Positions 55,595 to 64,000 of a stretch of DNA of 64,000 nucleotides are shown one piece after another. Under the pieces are notes generated by a model, which was not told the origin of the DNA, searched no databases, and worked only from the letters and a program-made list of their open reading frames with translations. The position numbers were made by a program, and so were the translations under genes. Position 1 is the stretch's first letter; every line of letters starts with the position of its first letter. Source of the stretch: Bacteroidota bacterium (GTDB taxonomy: Bacteria > Bacteroidota > Bacteroidia > Chitinophagales > Chitinophagaceae); contig JAFEAF010000006.1 in assembly GCA_018266555.1 (NCBI GenBank), positions 37,088 to 101,087 of the forward strand, in the 5' to 3' direction.

Positions 55595-57252
55595 TGAACT
55601 ACAAAAAGATTTTTTATTTGCTGCTAAATTCCGGGTTGGGAATGATCCCCTTTCTTTCTTTTGCCCAGGTAAGCAGACAACATACCGATACAGAAAATAA
55701 AAGTAAAGAAGACACTATACAGCTGGTCGAGATATTGCCGGGAAATAAATCATTAGAGTTGCGCAGGGTGGATGATTCCACCACATTGCAAATCCTGTCA
55801 GGTAATGTACGTTTGCGCCAGGGTAATACACTCTTCTTTAGTGATAGCTGCGTGATCAACAACCGGACCCGGATTTTTGAAGCTTTTGGCCATGTACATA
55901 TCATTGACTCCGACACATCCCATGCATGGTCGGATTACCTGCAATATCTTTCAGATAAAAAAATAGCCTACCTGAAAGGAAATGTAAAACTCAGCAGCGG
56001 TACAGGTGTGCTCACTACACCTGATCTTGAATACGATGTAGATACCAAAATTGGAATATACACTCATGGAGGAAAAGTAGTAAACAAAAACAAAACGGTA
56101 CTTACCAGCAAGGAAGGTTATTATTACACTGATCTCAAAGATGTATATTTCAAAAAAGATGTGGTATTGGATGATCCTGCTTATCATTTGAAAACCGATT
56201 CTCTTATTTACAATACGGAAAATGAAACAGCCCGATTCATTGCATATACATTTATTAAAGACAGCACTGGCCGCACTATAGAAACTACCGAAGGGTTCTA
56301 TGATCTTAAATCAGGGCTTGCCACATTTGGAAACCATCCGAAAATCCGGGATGGAAAATTGTTTGTGACCGGTGAACAGGTAAATAATAATGACAGTACC
56401 GGCATCATCAATATAAACGGCAAAGGAGCCATGATTGACACTGCGGAAGGACGATCTGTTTTTGGCGAAGAAATTATAATTAATAAAAAAACAAATACTT
56501 TTCTTGCTACAAAAAAACCGCTGATGATCATCCGTCAGGAAAATGATTCGGTTTATATCACTGGTGATACACTTTTCTCTGCAAGATTAAGTGATTTGAA
56601 TGTGAAAAAAGATTCTTTAGAAAAGGATACCATCCAGGGCATCAAATTAGTTAATTTAAAAGCAGGCAACGATAAAGACAGTACAAACCGCTATTTCCAG
56701 GCATTTCACAATGTCCGCATTTTTTCTGACTCCCTCCAGGCAGTCTGTGATAGTATGTTTTATTCATTTCAGGATTCTGTGTTCCGGCTTTTCACAGATC
56801 CGGTAATATGGGCCAAAGAAAGCCAGATAACCGGAGACACCATATTACTATATACAAAAAATAAAAAAGCAGACCACCTCAGGGTATTTGACAATAGTTT
56901 TTTAGTAAATGAAGTGCAACCAGAAGTGTTTAACCAGATTAAATCATCTAGGATGGATGGATATTTCAAAGAGGGTACACTTGATTCCGTTCGTGCTAAA
57001 GGATTTGTAGAGTGTATTTATTATATCCAGGATGAAGACAGCGCTTTTACTGGCATCAACCAATCGCAATCGGATGCACTAGATATTTATTTTTCAGGGC
57101 AACAAATTCAAAAAGTGGTTTTCCGCAGCGCTGTAACCGGAACTATCTGGCCTATGAAACAAAAGGACCCTAAAGAAATGCGGCTTCCAAAATTCAAATG
57201 GCTTGAAGATAGAAGGCCTAAGAGTAAGGAGGACCTGTTGGAAGAAAAGTAA
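55594..57252 (+). CDS. OstA/LptA-like periplasmic protein
   Basis: A 552-residue exported protein with a signal peptide (about 1-24) and OstA/LptA-type jelly-roll repeats: GNVRLRQGNTLFFSDSCV, then KIAYLKGNVKLSSGTG and GGKVVNKNKTVLTSKEGYY. LptA-like proteins bridge LPS from the inner to the outer membrane. It is longer than proteobacterial LptA, as is common for this group. It follows MlaD with one overlapping base. With LptD divergent next door, it likely works in LPS or lipid transport. Confidence 0.85.
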   Translation: MNYKKIFYLLLNSGLGMIPFLSFAQVSRQHTDTENKSKEDTIQLVEILPGNKSLELRRVDDSTTLQILSGNVRLRQGNTLFFSDSCVINNRTRIFEAFGHVHIIDSDTSHAWSDYLQYLSDKKIAYLKGNVKLSSGTGVLTTPDLEYDVDTKIGIYTHGGKVVNKNKTVLTSKEGYYYTDLKDVYFKKDVVLDDPAYHLKTDSLIYNTENETARFIAYTFIKDSTGRTIETTEGFYDLKSGLATFGNHPKIRDGKLFVTGEQVNNNDSTGIININGKGAMIDTAEGRSVFGEEIIINKKTNTFLATKKPLMIIRQENDSVYITGDTLFSARLSDLNVKKDSLEKDTIQGIKLVNLKAGNDKDSTNRYFQAFHNVRIFSDSLQAVCDSMFYSFQDSVFRLFTDPVIWAKESQITGDTILLYTKNKKADHLRVFDNSFLVNEVQPEVFNQIKSSRMDGYFKEGTLDSVRAKGFVECIYYIQDEDSAFTGINQSQSDALDIYFSGQQIQKVVFRSAVTGTIWPMKQKDPKEMRLPKFKWLEDRRPKSKEDLLEEK

Positions 57253-57342
57253 GTGGAAAAAGTTTGTAACTGGCAGGTTTTATTTGCAATTACCAACGTA
57301 CAAAATGCAATGAGGAAATTGTATTTCTTTATTCCTATATTA

Positions 57343-58623
57343 TTATCCAATTAATGTTGATTGTAAAATATACACAACAGCTCCGGCAAAATAACCAAGT
57401 AATGCCAGCCAACTGATTCGTTTCAGGTACCAGATAAAATTTATTTTTTCTAAACCCATTGCAGCTACTCCTGCTGCAGAGCCAATAATTAAAATACTGC
57501 CGCCCGTTCCGGTGCAATAAGCCAAAAATTCCCAGAAATAATGATCGACAGGATATAAATTCAGATCATACATTCCTTGCGTTGCCGCTACTAAGGGAAC
57601 ATTGTCAACTATGGATGACAGTAAACCAATACTGATGGCAATGCTATTCTGATCTTTTATATGCGTATCCATCCATCCGGCAGCTAATTTCAACTGACCT
57701 GCAGACTCCAACGCAGATATGGCGAGCAGGATGCCAAGAAAAAAAAGAATACTTGCGGTATCAATTTTTTTCAATGCATAAGCCACGGTAAAGTTTTTTC
57801 GCTCTTCCTCATTCTTTTTGCTGTGAATTACTTCGGTGATGATCCACATAATGCCCAGGCCAAACATCATTCCCATAAATGGAGGTAAATGTGTTATAGT
57901 TTTAAATACAGGCACCAACAATAATAATAGTACCCCCGCAAAGAAAATAACCATCCTTTCCCTTTTTGTTGTTGTATCATTTTCTTTTGACAAAGATTGA
58001 ACTGGTGTATCAATTTTCCCTTTGAATATAAAACGCAGCAGCAGGATTGGAATCAACATACTGAAAAAAGATGGTAAAATCAGTTTTATAATTATATTCG
58101 AAGCAGTAACCTGCCCCCCGATCCAGAGCATGGTTGTAGTAACATCGCCTATCGGTGACCAGGCACCGCCCGAATTGGCAGCAATAATAATCAGCCCTGC
58201 AAGCATCCAGCGATCTTTCTCCCGTGCAACTAATTTTCGTACCAGCGATACCATTACAATCGTTGTGGTAAGATTATCCAGTATGGCTGAAAGAAAAAAA
58301 CTTAAAAGACCGATTATCCAGAGAAGCTTTGATTTGTCTTTTGTTTTTATTCGCTCAGTTATAATCTCAAACCCGTCATGAGCATCTATGAGCTCGACAA
58401 TAGTCATGGCTCCCATCAAAAAAAACAAAATTTGCGATAACGCTCCTAAATGTTCTGAGAGTTGAGATGTGATCAGGCTTTTATCATTTGCATCAAAAAT
58501 GTAGATCGTCCAGCAAAGCACACCTGTGATCAGAGCTGCAGCAGCTTTATTGACCCCGATCGTATGTTCAAAAGCAATAGCCACATAACCGGCAATAAAT
58601 ATCAGGAGGATCATCCATTCCAT
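57343..58623 (-). CDS. nhaD: Na+/H+ antiporter, NhaD family
   Basis: Exports sodium in exchange for protons. The 426-residue protein has about 12 hydrophobic segments and the NhaD blocks FLMGAMTIVELIDAHDGFEII, NSGGAWSPIGDVTTTMLWIGG and IVDNVPLVAATQGMYDL. The ATG at 58623 (MEWMILL) matches the family start; the frame extends to 58665. Convergent with the OstA-like gene. Confidence 0.92.
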   Translation of the reverse strand: MEWMILLIFIAGYVAIAFEHTIGVNKAAAALITGVLCWTIYIFDANDKSLITSQLSEHLGALSQILFFLMGAMTIVELIDAHDGFEIITERIKTKDKSKLLWIIGLLSFFLSAILDNLTTTIVMVSLVRKLVAREKDRWMLAGLIIIAANSGGAWSPIGDVTTTMLWIGGQVTASNIIIKLILPSFFSMLIPILLLRFIFKGKIDTPVQSLSKENDTTTKRERMVIFFAGVLLLLLVPVFKTITHLPPFMGMMFGLGIMWIITEVIHSKKNEEERKNFTVAYALKKIDTASILFFLGILLAISALESAGQLKLAAGWMDTHIKDQNSIAISIGLLSSIVDNVPLVAATQGMYDLNLYPVDHYFWEFLAYCTGTGGSILIIGSAAGVAAMGLEKINFIWYLKRISWLALLGYFAGAVVYILQSTLIG

Positions 58624-58748
58624 CGGCAATGATTTTGATAAAAATAACAAAGTGGTTTCACACATTTAAGCAGATGAAGCAAAAGCTTTTACATTTTATT
58701 TAAAATTTGCTGGCACCATTTTCGTTAAATCTGCATAAAATCGTCATC

Positions 58749-59240
58749 ATGAAAAAAATATTCCTCGCATTCCTGCTGCTGGCAGGCTTTGGTTTCACAA
58801 ATACTATTTCGGCACAGGCATACAAAACCGGGTTGGGTGTCCGGCTGAGTAGCAGTGGCGCCATGGTCAATAATTCTATTTCAATAAAACATTTTATCAG
58901 TGAGAAAACGGCTATAGAAGGCCTTTTTTCATTTGGAGATCCTCTCGCATTGGGAGCATTATTTGAAATTCACAATCCAATTGCTGGTACCGGCGGTGTC
59001 AACTGGTACTATGGAGGTGGCGGTTACCTGGCATTTATTAAAACCTATAATCCTAACAAAGGAAAGAATGAAACGAATACCAATTTTGGCGCTCAGGGTA
59101 TTATTGGCCTTGATTATAAATTTGCAAATCTCCCATTGAATCTGTCGCTTGACTGGAAGCCTGAATTGAATCTCGTATCTGATATCAACTTTGAACCATC
59201 AGCAATTGGTTTTTCTGCCCGGTTCACTTTTGGAAAATAA
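58749..59240 (+). CDS. Small outer-membrane protein of unknown function
   Basis: With the ATG at 58749 the product is 163 residues: a signal peptide (MKKIFLAFLLLAGFGFTNT, cleavage near ISAQ), then a beta-rich protein ending in an aromatic-glycine-lysine tail (GFSARFTFGK). It fits an eight-stranded barrel by length. No name can be given. A terminator follows. Confidence 0.65.
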   Translation: MKKIFLAFLLLAGFGFTNTISAQAYKTGLGVRLSSSGAMVNNSISIKHFISEKTAIEGLFSFGDPLALGALFEIHNPIAGTGGVNWYYGGGGYLAFIKTYNPNKGKNETNTNFGAQGIIGLDYKFANLPLNLSLDWKPELNLVSDINFEPSAIGFSARFTFGK

Positions 59241-59271
59241 TGCAACTGTAAAATCTTAATATAAAAGAAGT

Positions 59272-59305
59272 AAATCCTGCTTTTTGGCCGGGTTTTTCTT
59301 TTTTA
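59272..59305 (+). terminator. Probable terminator after the small outer-membrane protein gene
   Basis: AAATCCTGC (59272-59280) pairs with GCCGGGTTT (59287-59295), with one mismatch and one G-T pair, around a T-rich loop. A run of T bases follows. It separates this gene from the DeoR/Sus locus. Confidence 0.6.
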
Positions 59306-59397
59306 TTAGACCTGTTTTTAATTTTTTTGCTAATTTTTTCGGCTTTCTGCGCTTTTATGCCGGAATTTAGTTTACATTAGCCTCATCAAACTAACCA

Positions 59398-60147
59398 ATG
59401 CTTAAGAAAGAAAGACAGGCTTATATACTTCACCAGGTCAATCTTCATAACAAAGTATTGTCCGCTTCTCTCAGTAATGAGATCAATGTATCAGAAGATA
59501 CTATTCGGCGTGATCTTTACGAGTTAGCAGATGAAGGCAAACTGATAAAAGTACACGGTGGCGCCCTTTCCCACTCTTTCAATGAAGTTCATTTTCCAAC
59601 AGACGGCGTTTATTCCCAGCATAATAAAAAAATAATTGCTCAAAAAGCGGTTCACCTCATCCGGAATGGCATGTTTATTTTGACAAGCGGTGGAACCACC
59701 ATTCTGGAATTGGCAAGAACTTTACCGCCTCAGCTCCGGGCCACTTTTATTTCCGGTAGTATTCCCGCTATCCTCGAATACATGAATCATCCCAATATTG
59801 AAGTGATTTTGATTGGGGATAAAATTTCAAAAAATTCAAAAATAACGGTAGGCCTTGATGCCATTGCAAGGATCCGGCAAATGCGGGCTGATATATGCTT
59901 TTTGGGAACAAATGCTATTGACTATAAACATGGCATTACTGATAATGACTGGGATGTGGTACAGCTAAAAAGAGCCATGATAGAATCATCACAAAAAGTA
60001 GTATGCCTGACCATTGCAGAGAAAATGAATTCTTTTCAGCCGATACAGATCTGTGAGCTGAATAAGATTCACACCCTGATCACGGAACTATCACCTGAAG
60101 ACCCTTTACTTAAACCCTATATTGATGCTGGCATTGATGTTATCTAA
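59398..60147 (+). CDS. DeoR-family transcriptional regulator
   Basis: A 249-residue sugar-responsive regulator. N-terminal winged helix: KKERQAYILHQVNLHNKVLSA... with VSEDTIRRDLYELADEGKLIKVHGGAL, then a phosphosugar-binding DeoR C-terminal domain (ILTSGGTTILELARTLP; GDKISKNSKITVG; ADICFLGTNAID). Its position immediately before susC-susD suggests it controls that locus in response to a phosphorylated sugar. Confidence 0.93.
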   Translation: MLKKERQAYILHQVNLHNKVLSASLSNEINVSEDTIRRDLYELADEGKLIKVHGGALSHSFNEVHFPTDGVYSQHNKKIIAQKAVHLIRNGMFILTSGGTTILELARTLPPQLRATFISGSIPAILEYMNHPNIEVILIGDKISKNSKITVGLDAIARIRQMRADICFLGTNAIDYKHGITDNDWDVVQLKRAMIESSQKVVCLTIAEKMNSFQPIQICELNKIHTLITELSPEDPLLKPYIDAGIDVI

Positions 60148-60189
60148 AAAAACTTGGTAACTGCTTATTAAATATAAAAAACAGCTATT

Positions 60190-63100
60190 ATGAGAAAGAT
60201 TATCACATTCCTTGTTGCAATTCTTCTACTGCAATTGCAACAAAAAGTTTTTGCCCAGGAGCGGACAATAACCGGTACGGTTATTTCTTCCGATAACACT
60301 CCGATCAATGGAGCTTCAGTGGTCATCAAAGGATCAAATGCAGGCTCCCAAACAGATGCCCAGGGAAAATTCAGTATTAAAGCAACCAAAGGACAGGTAC
60401 TAGAAGTTTCCTTTGTTGGCTTTGAAACAAGACAACTCACCCTGGGAGAATCAGACCACATCAACATCGTACTGACACCGGTTGATAAATCTATGCAGGA
60501 AATTGTCGTAATCGGTTACGGTACACAAAAAAGAGGTGATGTGACAGGTGCTGTATCTACTTTGGATGTAAGAAAAACATTAACCGGCAGACCTATAGCT
60601 GATGTTGGCCGTGGTCTTCAGGGAGCTGTATCCGGGCTGAACGTTATTGTTCCAAGTGGTGAAGTAGGATCAGATCCAATTCTAAAAATTCGGGGAGCTT
60701 TGACTTCTTTCCAGGGAAGCAGTACACCACTAATCCTTCTAGATAATGTGGAAATCCCAAGTATTCAAATCGTAAATCCCAATGATATTGCAAGTATTAC
60801 GATTCTGAAAGACGCTGCTGCGGCCTCCATTTACGGAGCGAAAGCTTCTAATGGAGTTATATTAATAACAACCAAGAGAGGATCTGGAACCAGTACACCT
60901 CAAATAACGTATTCCGGAAATATATCTTGGCAGAATGTATGGAAAGATCTTAATATGGGCCAGGTTGATGCTTTGAAATATACAGTAGATGCCGCCGAAC
61001 GTGTAGGGTTTTATTCTCCCACAGGTGCCTTCTATTATGTGGATAGAAACGCATATAATAAAGCAGTGCAATGGCAACGTCTATACGGAGGCAAAATAGG
61101 TAAGAATGATCCAACTGTTTTTGGAAGAGACTGGTATGTGCAGGGTGCCAGCAACCAAAAGATGGGCATGAGGACCTATGATCCATATGATTATATGATC
61201 AAAGAATGGGCACCTACCCAGCAACATGACATTTCTATCGGCCAAACACTCGGAAAAACTTCCTACAATATTGGGTTAGGTTACCTTGATCAAAGTGGTA
61301 TGATGAAACCGGCGAAGAAAGATGATTTTACCCGTTATAATGCATCATTAAAACTTTCCAGCGAAATCAATAAATACATTACTATCCGTGGAGGAGCCAT
61401 TTTTTCAAGGCGAAATAAAGAATATGCGTATGTAACCAGTTCCACAACCGCAGACCCATGGTTATACTTGTACAGATGGGGGCCTTTATATCCGTTTGGA
61501 AATGATGAAAATGGCGATCCCATCCGTAGCCCGGTAAGTGAAGCTGCTGCTGCTAATACAGCTAACATTTTAGATAATTATATTAACGTAAATCTTGGAA
61601 CAACTTTAAATTTTACAAAAGACTGGAAACTTGAGTTTGATTATACTTATAGTAATCAGAATGAAGAATGGAAGAGGCCCGGAACCAGGTATACAGCACG
61701 AAATTCATGGTCAGCACCCAAACAAAGATTTGATGCTCAGGGTAATCCCGTTTATGTTGATAGTACCGGAGTTGTGGTGTCCTCTTCTGCGCCAGGCGCT
61801 ATGAAAGCATTTGATTTATCTAATGATACTTATACTTCACTTGGATCTAATCCGGATCATATCATTCGGAGCGTTACCGGTTTTTATAGCAGCACTATTA
61901 ATGCTTATACAACCTACAACTGGAATTTTAAAACAGACCATCATTTCAAATTTATGCTTGGCTTAAATCGTGTTGCTGCTTCAACTGAATGGCAGCAGCA
62001 ACAGCAAAACCAGTTGACCGATATACACAACCCACAATTTAATTTTGCCGTAGGTACACCTCCGATAATTTCAGGAAATAAATTCTGGGAATCGCAATTA
62101 GGATATTTTGGCCGTATCAACTATGCATTTAAGGACAAATACCTGATTGAGGGAAACCTTCGCCGTGACGGATCTTCAAAGTTCCCTTCTAATCTTTGGT
62201 GGAGATGGTATCCATCTGTTTCAGCAGGATGGGTTGCCAGCAATGAAAAATTCATGCAATCTCAAAACATCATTTCTTTTATGAAGCTTAGAGGTTCATG
62301 GGGAACTATCGGTGACCAGACAGTGCCGAATACTTTATATATGCCTCTCATGTCCAGCGGGCTTTCGAGCTGGATTGCTGCCAATGGTGCACAGTCTGTT
62401 GTCGTAGGTACTCCGCCTGCAATTGTTCATGATATTACCTGGCAGGATATAGAAACAAAAAATATTGGAATTGATTTAGGTTTTCTTCAGAATAAAGTGA
62501 CATTGACTTTTGATTTATACCAAAGAAATACCAGGAATATGATTGTGCCTGAAGAAGGTATTCCCCTCACTTTTGGTACAGGAGCTCCGCAGGGTAATTT
62601 TGGTTCTCTGCGAACCAATGGATGGGAATTAACACTTGAACTGAATCATCGTTTTGCAAATGGATTGGGTATTAATTTCAGAGGAAATATTTCTGATGCA
62701 AAAACACATATTCTGGAATATGGAACTTCGACAGGAGTCAACAGTAACTACAATGGCAAAAATATCGGAGAAATCTGGGGTTACCGTACAGACAGATTAT
62801 ATCAAAAAGAAGATTTCGATCTTGACGCAAACGGTAATCTTCAACTAATCACTCTTACTGCGGCTGATGTGCCTGCCAAATATGTTGGCAAGAAAGCCTA
62901 TAAACTTAAACCCGGCCACAATGGAGAAAAACCGGTTTACCAGGTATTCTTGCAAAATTCTTCCAACTTTTATTTTGGCCCCGGTGATGTGAAGTTCAAA
63001 GACCTGAATGGTGATGGCATTATTGACAATGGTAGTGCTTCTTTAACAGATCATGGTGATTTGGCTGTAATTGGAAACTCACTTCCCAGATATGATTATG

Positions 63101-63618
63101 GTTTCCGAATAGGAGCAGACTATAAGGGCTTTGACATCAGTATTTTTTTCCAGGGGGTGGGAAGCCGCAAGGTCTGGGGTGATGGATTTTTAGCTATCCC
63201 CGGGTATAATTCTTCAGATGGGGCAATGCCGGAAGCTATTGCCGGCAATTACTGGACACCGGATCGTACCAATGCTTTTTATCCTGCTGCATACAATAAC
63301 GGCGGTAGTAATGCTTCTAATAATATGCAGGTGCAAGACAGGTATTTATTAAACATGGCCTATCTCAGATTGAAAAACCTGACTATTGGATATACTTTAG
63401 ATAAAAAAATAATTAAAAAAGTAGGAGGAAGTTCCTGTCGGGTATATGGTGCTTTGGAAAACTTTATAACCTGGGATCACCTTAGGGGATTACCAATTGA
63501 TCCTGAAGCTATCGGCGGTTACTCAATGTGGAATACGACCGGTTACAATTTAGGACGCATTGGAGAAGGCGTTCCGGCTTTCAAAAGCATTTCAATTGGT
63601 CTTCAATTAACCTTTTAA
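60190..63618 (+). CDS. SusC/RagA-family TonB-linked outer-membrane protein
   Basis: TonB-dependent importer of oligosaccharides or peptides. A 1142-residue protein with signal peptide (QKVFAQ), carboxypeptidase-regulatory-like domain at about 27-110 (TITGTVISSDNTPINGASVVIKG), TonB box region EIVVIGYGTQKRGDVTGA near 118-135, plug domain with the KDAAAASIYGAKASNGVILITTKRG block near 205-225, and a barrel ending in GLQLTF. It follows the DeoR gene by 42 nt and precedes a SusD gene. Confidence 0.97.
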   Translation: MRKIITFLVAILLLQLQQKVFAQERTITGTVISSDNTPINGASVVIKGSNAGSQTDAQGKFSIKATKGQVLEVSFVGFETRQLTLGESDHINIVLTPVDKSMQEIVVIGYGTQKRGDVTGAVSTLDVRKTLTGRPIADVGRGLQGAVSGLNVIVPSGEVGSDPILKIRGALTSFQGSSTPLILLDNVEIPSIQIVNPNDIASITILKDAAAASIYGAKASNGVILITTKRGSGTSTPQITYSGNISWQNVWKDLNMGQVDALKYTVDAAERVGFYSPTGAFYYVDRNAYNKAVQWQRLYGGKIGKNDPTVFGRDWYVQGASNQKMGMRTYDPYDYMIKEWAPTQQHDISIGQTLGKTSYNIGLGYLDQSGMMKPAKKDDFTRYNASLKLSSEINKYITIRGGAIFSRRNKEYAYVTSSTTADPWLYLYRWGPLYPFGNDENGDPIRSPVSEAAAANTANILDNYINVNLGTTLNFTKDWKLEFDYTYSNQNEEWKRPGTRYTARNSWSAPKQRFDAQGNPVYVDSTGVVVSSSAPGAMKAFDLSNDTYTSLGSNPDHIIRSVTGFYSSTINAYTTYNWNFKTDHHFKFMLGLNRVAASTEWQQQQQNQLTDIHNPQFNFAVGTPPIISGNKFWESQLGYFGRINYAFKDKYLIEGNLRRDGSSKFPSNLWWRWYPSVSAGWVASNEKFMQSQNIISFMKLRGSWGTIGDQTVPNTLYMPLMSSGLSSWIAANGAQSVVVGTPPAIVHDITWQDIETKNIGIDLGFLQNKVTLTFDLYQRNTRNMIVPEEGIPLTFGTGAPQGNFGSLRTNGWELTLELNHRFANGLGINFRGNISDAKTHILEYGTSTGVNSNYNGKNIGEIWGYRTDRLYQKEDFDLDANGNLQLITLTAADVPAKYVGKKAYKLKPGHNGEKPVYQVFLQNSSNFYFGPGDVKFKDLNGDGIIDNGSASLTDHGDLAVIGNSLPRYDYGFRIGADYKGFDISIFFQGVGSRKVWGDGFLAIPGYNSSDGAMPEAIAGNYWTPDRTNAFYPAAYNNGGSNASNNMQVQDRYLLNMAYLRLKNLTIGYTLDKKIIKKVGGSSCRVYGALENFITWDHLRGLPIDPEAIGGYSMWNTTGYNLGRIGEGVPAFKSISIGLQLTF

Positions 63619-63629
63619 AATTTACAACA

Positions 63630-64000
63630 ATGAAAATATTCAAATATATATGTGGCTTTGGAATAGCATGTATGCTTTTTACATCCTGCAATAAGGATTT
63701 TCTGGACAGGCCACCATTAACAAGCTATGTTGATGCCAATGGCCAATACTGGAGAAATGAAGATGATGTCCGGATGTTTGCCAATGGTTTTTATACCAAT
63801 TATTTTAACGGATATAATACCTCTTTCACTGCTGATTATACCCCGGTTAGAGGTTACACATTCAATGATGACCTAACCGGTATGAATGTTCAATCAAATT
63901 TTGAAAGCTCTGTACCTTCCTCCAGAGGATCCACATCAGAAGGAGCAGCATGGATGGCCCAATATGCCGGGCCTACCTGGGATTTTGCATGGGTTCGAAA
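63630..64000 (+). CDS. SusD/RagB-family lipoprotein, 5' end only
   Basis: Surface lipoprotein that binds the substrate for the SusC pore. The visible part begins MKIFKYICGFGIACMLFTSC, with lipobox LFTSC and the typical following block NKDFLDRPPLTSY. It starts 11 nt after the susC stop, so it is in the same operon. The gene runs off the window end; about 123 codons are present. Confidence 0.93.
   Translation, partial: MKIFKYICGFGIACMLFTSCNKDFLDRPPLTSYVDANGQYWRNEDDVRMFANGFYTNYFNGYNTSFTADYTPVRGYTFNDDLTGMNVQSNFESSVPSSRGSTSEGAAWMAQYAGPTWDFAWVR

Overview
The window is chromosomal DNA from a member of the Bacteroidota, most likely a Chitinophagaceae-type organism. The evidence is an AT-rich sequence, TAnnTTTG-type -7 promoter boxes, almost no Shine-Dalgarno signals, a SusC/SusD pair, BshC of bacillithiol synthesis, and many secreted proteins with short N-terminal signal peptides. 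Genes are densely packed on both strands and most are housekeeping or catabolic. The genus assignment is inference.

Layout. 1-2.5 kb: the end of a tRNA-Val gene with a strong terminator, then the N-degron pair clpS-aat, an esterase and a secreted protein. 2.9-10 kb: a lone receiver protein, valS, a PAP2 phosphatase and a large outer-membrane metallopeptidase-like protein. 10-15 kb: msrC-acyP, then a five-gene operon with two exported proteins sharing an NPSPPAKP tail, a 7-TM protein, a histidine kinase and a NarL-type regulator. 15-21 kb: a DUF1080 protein, a PhnB-like VOC protein, DUF2200, lysC, an L,D-transpeptidase/TonB_C fusion and hpd. 21-28.5 kb: purK and purE on the + strand, separated by a tripartite RND efflux operon on the - strand. 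28.6-40 kb (- strand): bshC, a beta-propeller protein, then a FAD D-amino-acid oxidoreductase, a DUF4965 glutaminase-like protein, a GH127 beta-L-arabinofuranosidase and a hydroxyproline 2-epimerase, followed by pyrG. 40-45 kb: hutU and hutH flanking deoD. 45-47.7 kb: small envelope proteins, including a Lys/Asp heptad-repeat protein. 47.7-48.4 kb: tRNA-Arg(UCU) interrupted by a group I intron that encodes a PD-(D/E)XK homing endonuclease. 48.5-58.7 kb: ung, a GNAT enzyme, a PlsC-type acyltransferase, then an outer-membrane biogenesis block (lptD, amidase, MlaD/MCE protein, OstA-like protein) and nhaD. 58.7-64 kb: a small outer-membrane protein, a DeoR regulator, and a SusC/SusD locus cut by the window end.

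The most notable points are four. (1) The tRNA-Arg(UCU) gene carries a 637-nt group I intron after U34, and its mature tRNA appears to replace the near-universal G19-C56 tertiary pair with A19-U56. (2) A family of degenerate 7-bp tandem tracts, each with its own drifting consensus, lies between genes and also in frame inside valS, hutU and bshC. (3) A GH127 operon sits next to hydroxyproline epimerase and a D-amino-acid oxidoreductase, which suggests a route for arabinosylated hydroxyproline such as that of plant extensin. (4) The two-component operon contains paired exported proteins with a shared proline-rich tail.

Metabolically the window is rich in amino-acid breakdown (His, Tyr/Phe, hydroxyproline), purine synthesis and salvage, thiol and oxidant defence, and cell-envelope assembly. 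No CRISPR array, transposase or prophage gene was seen.
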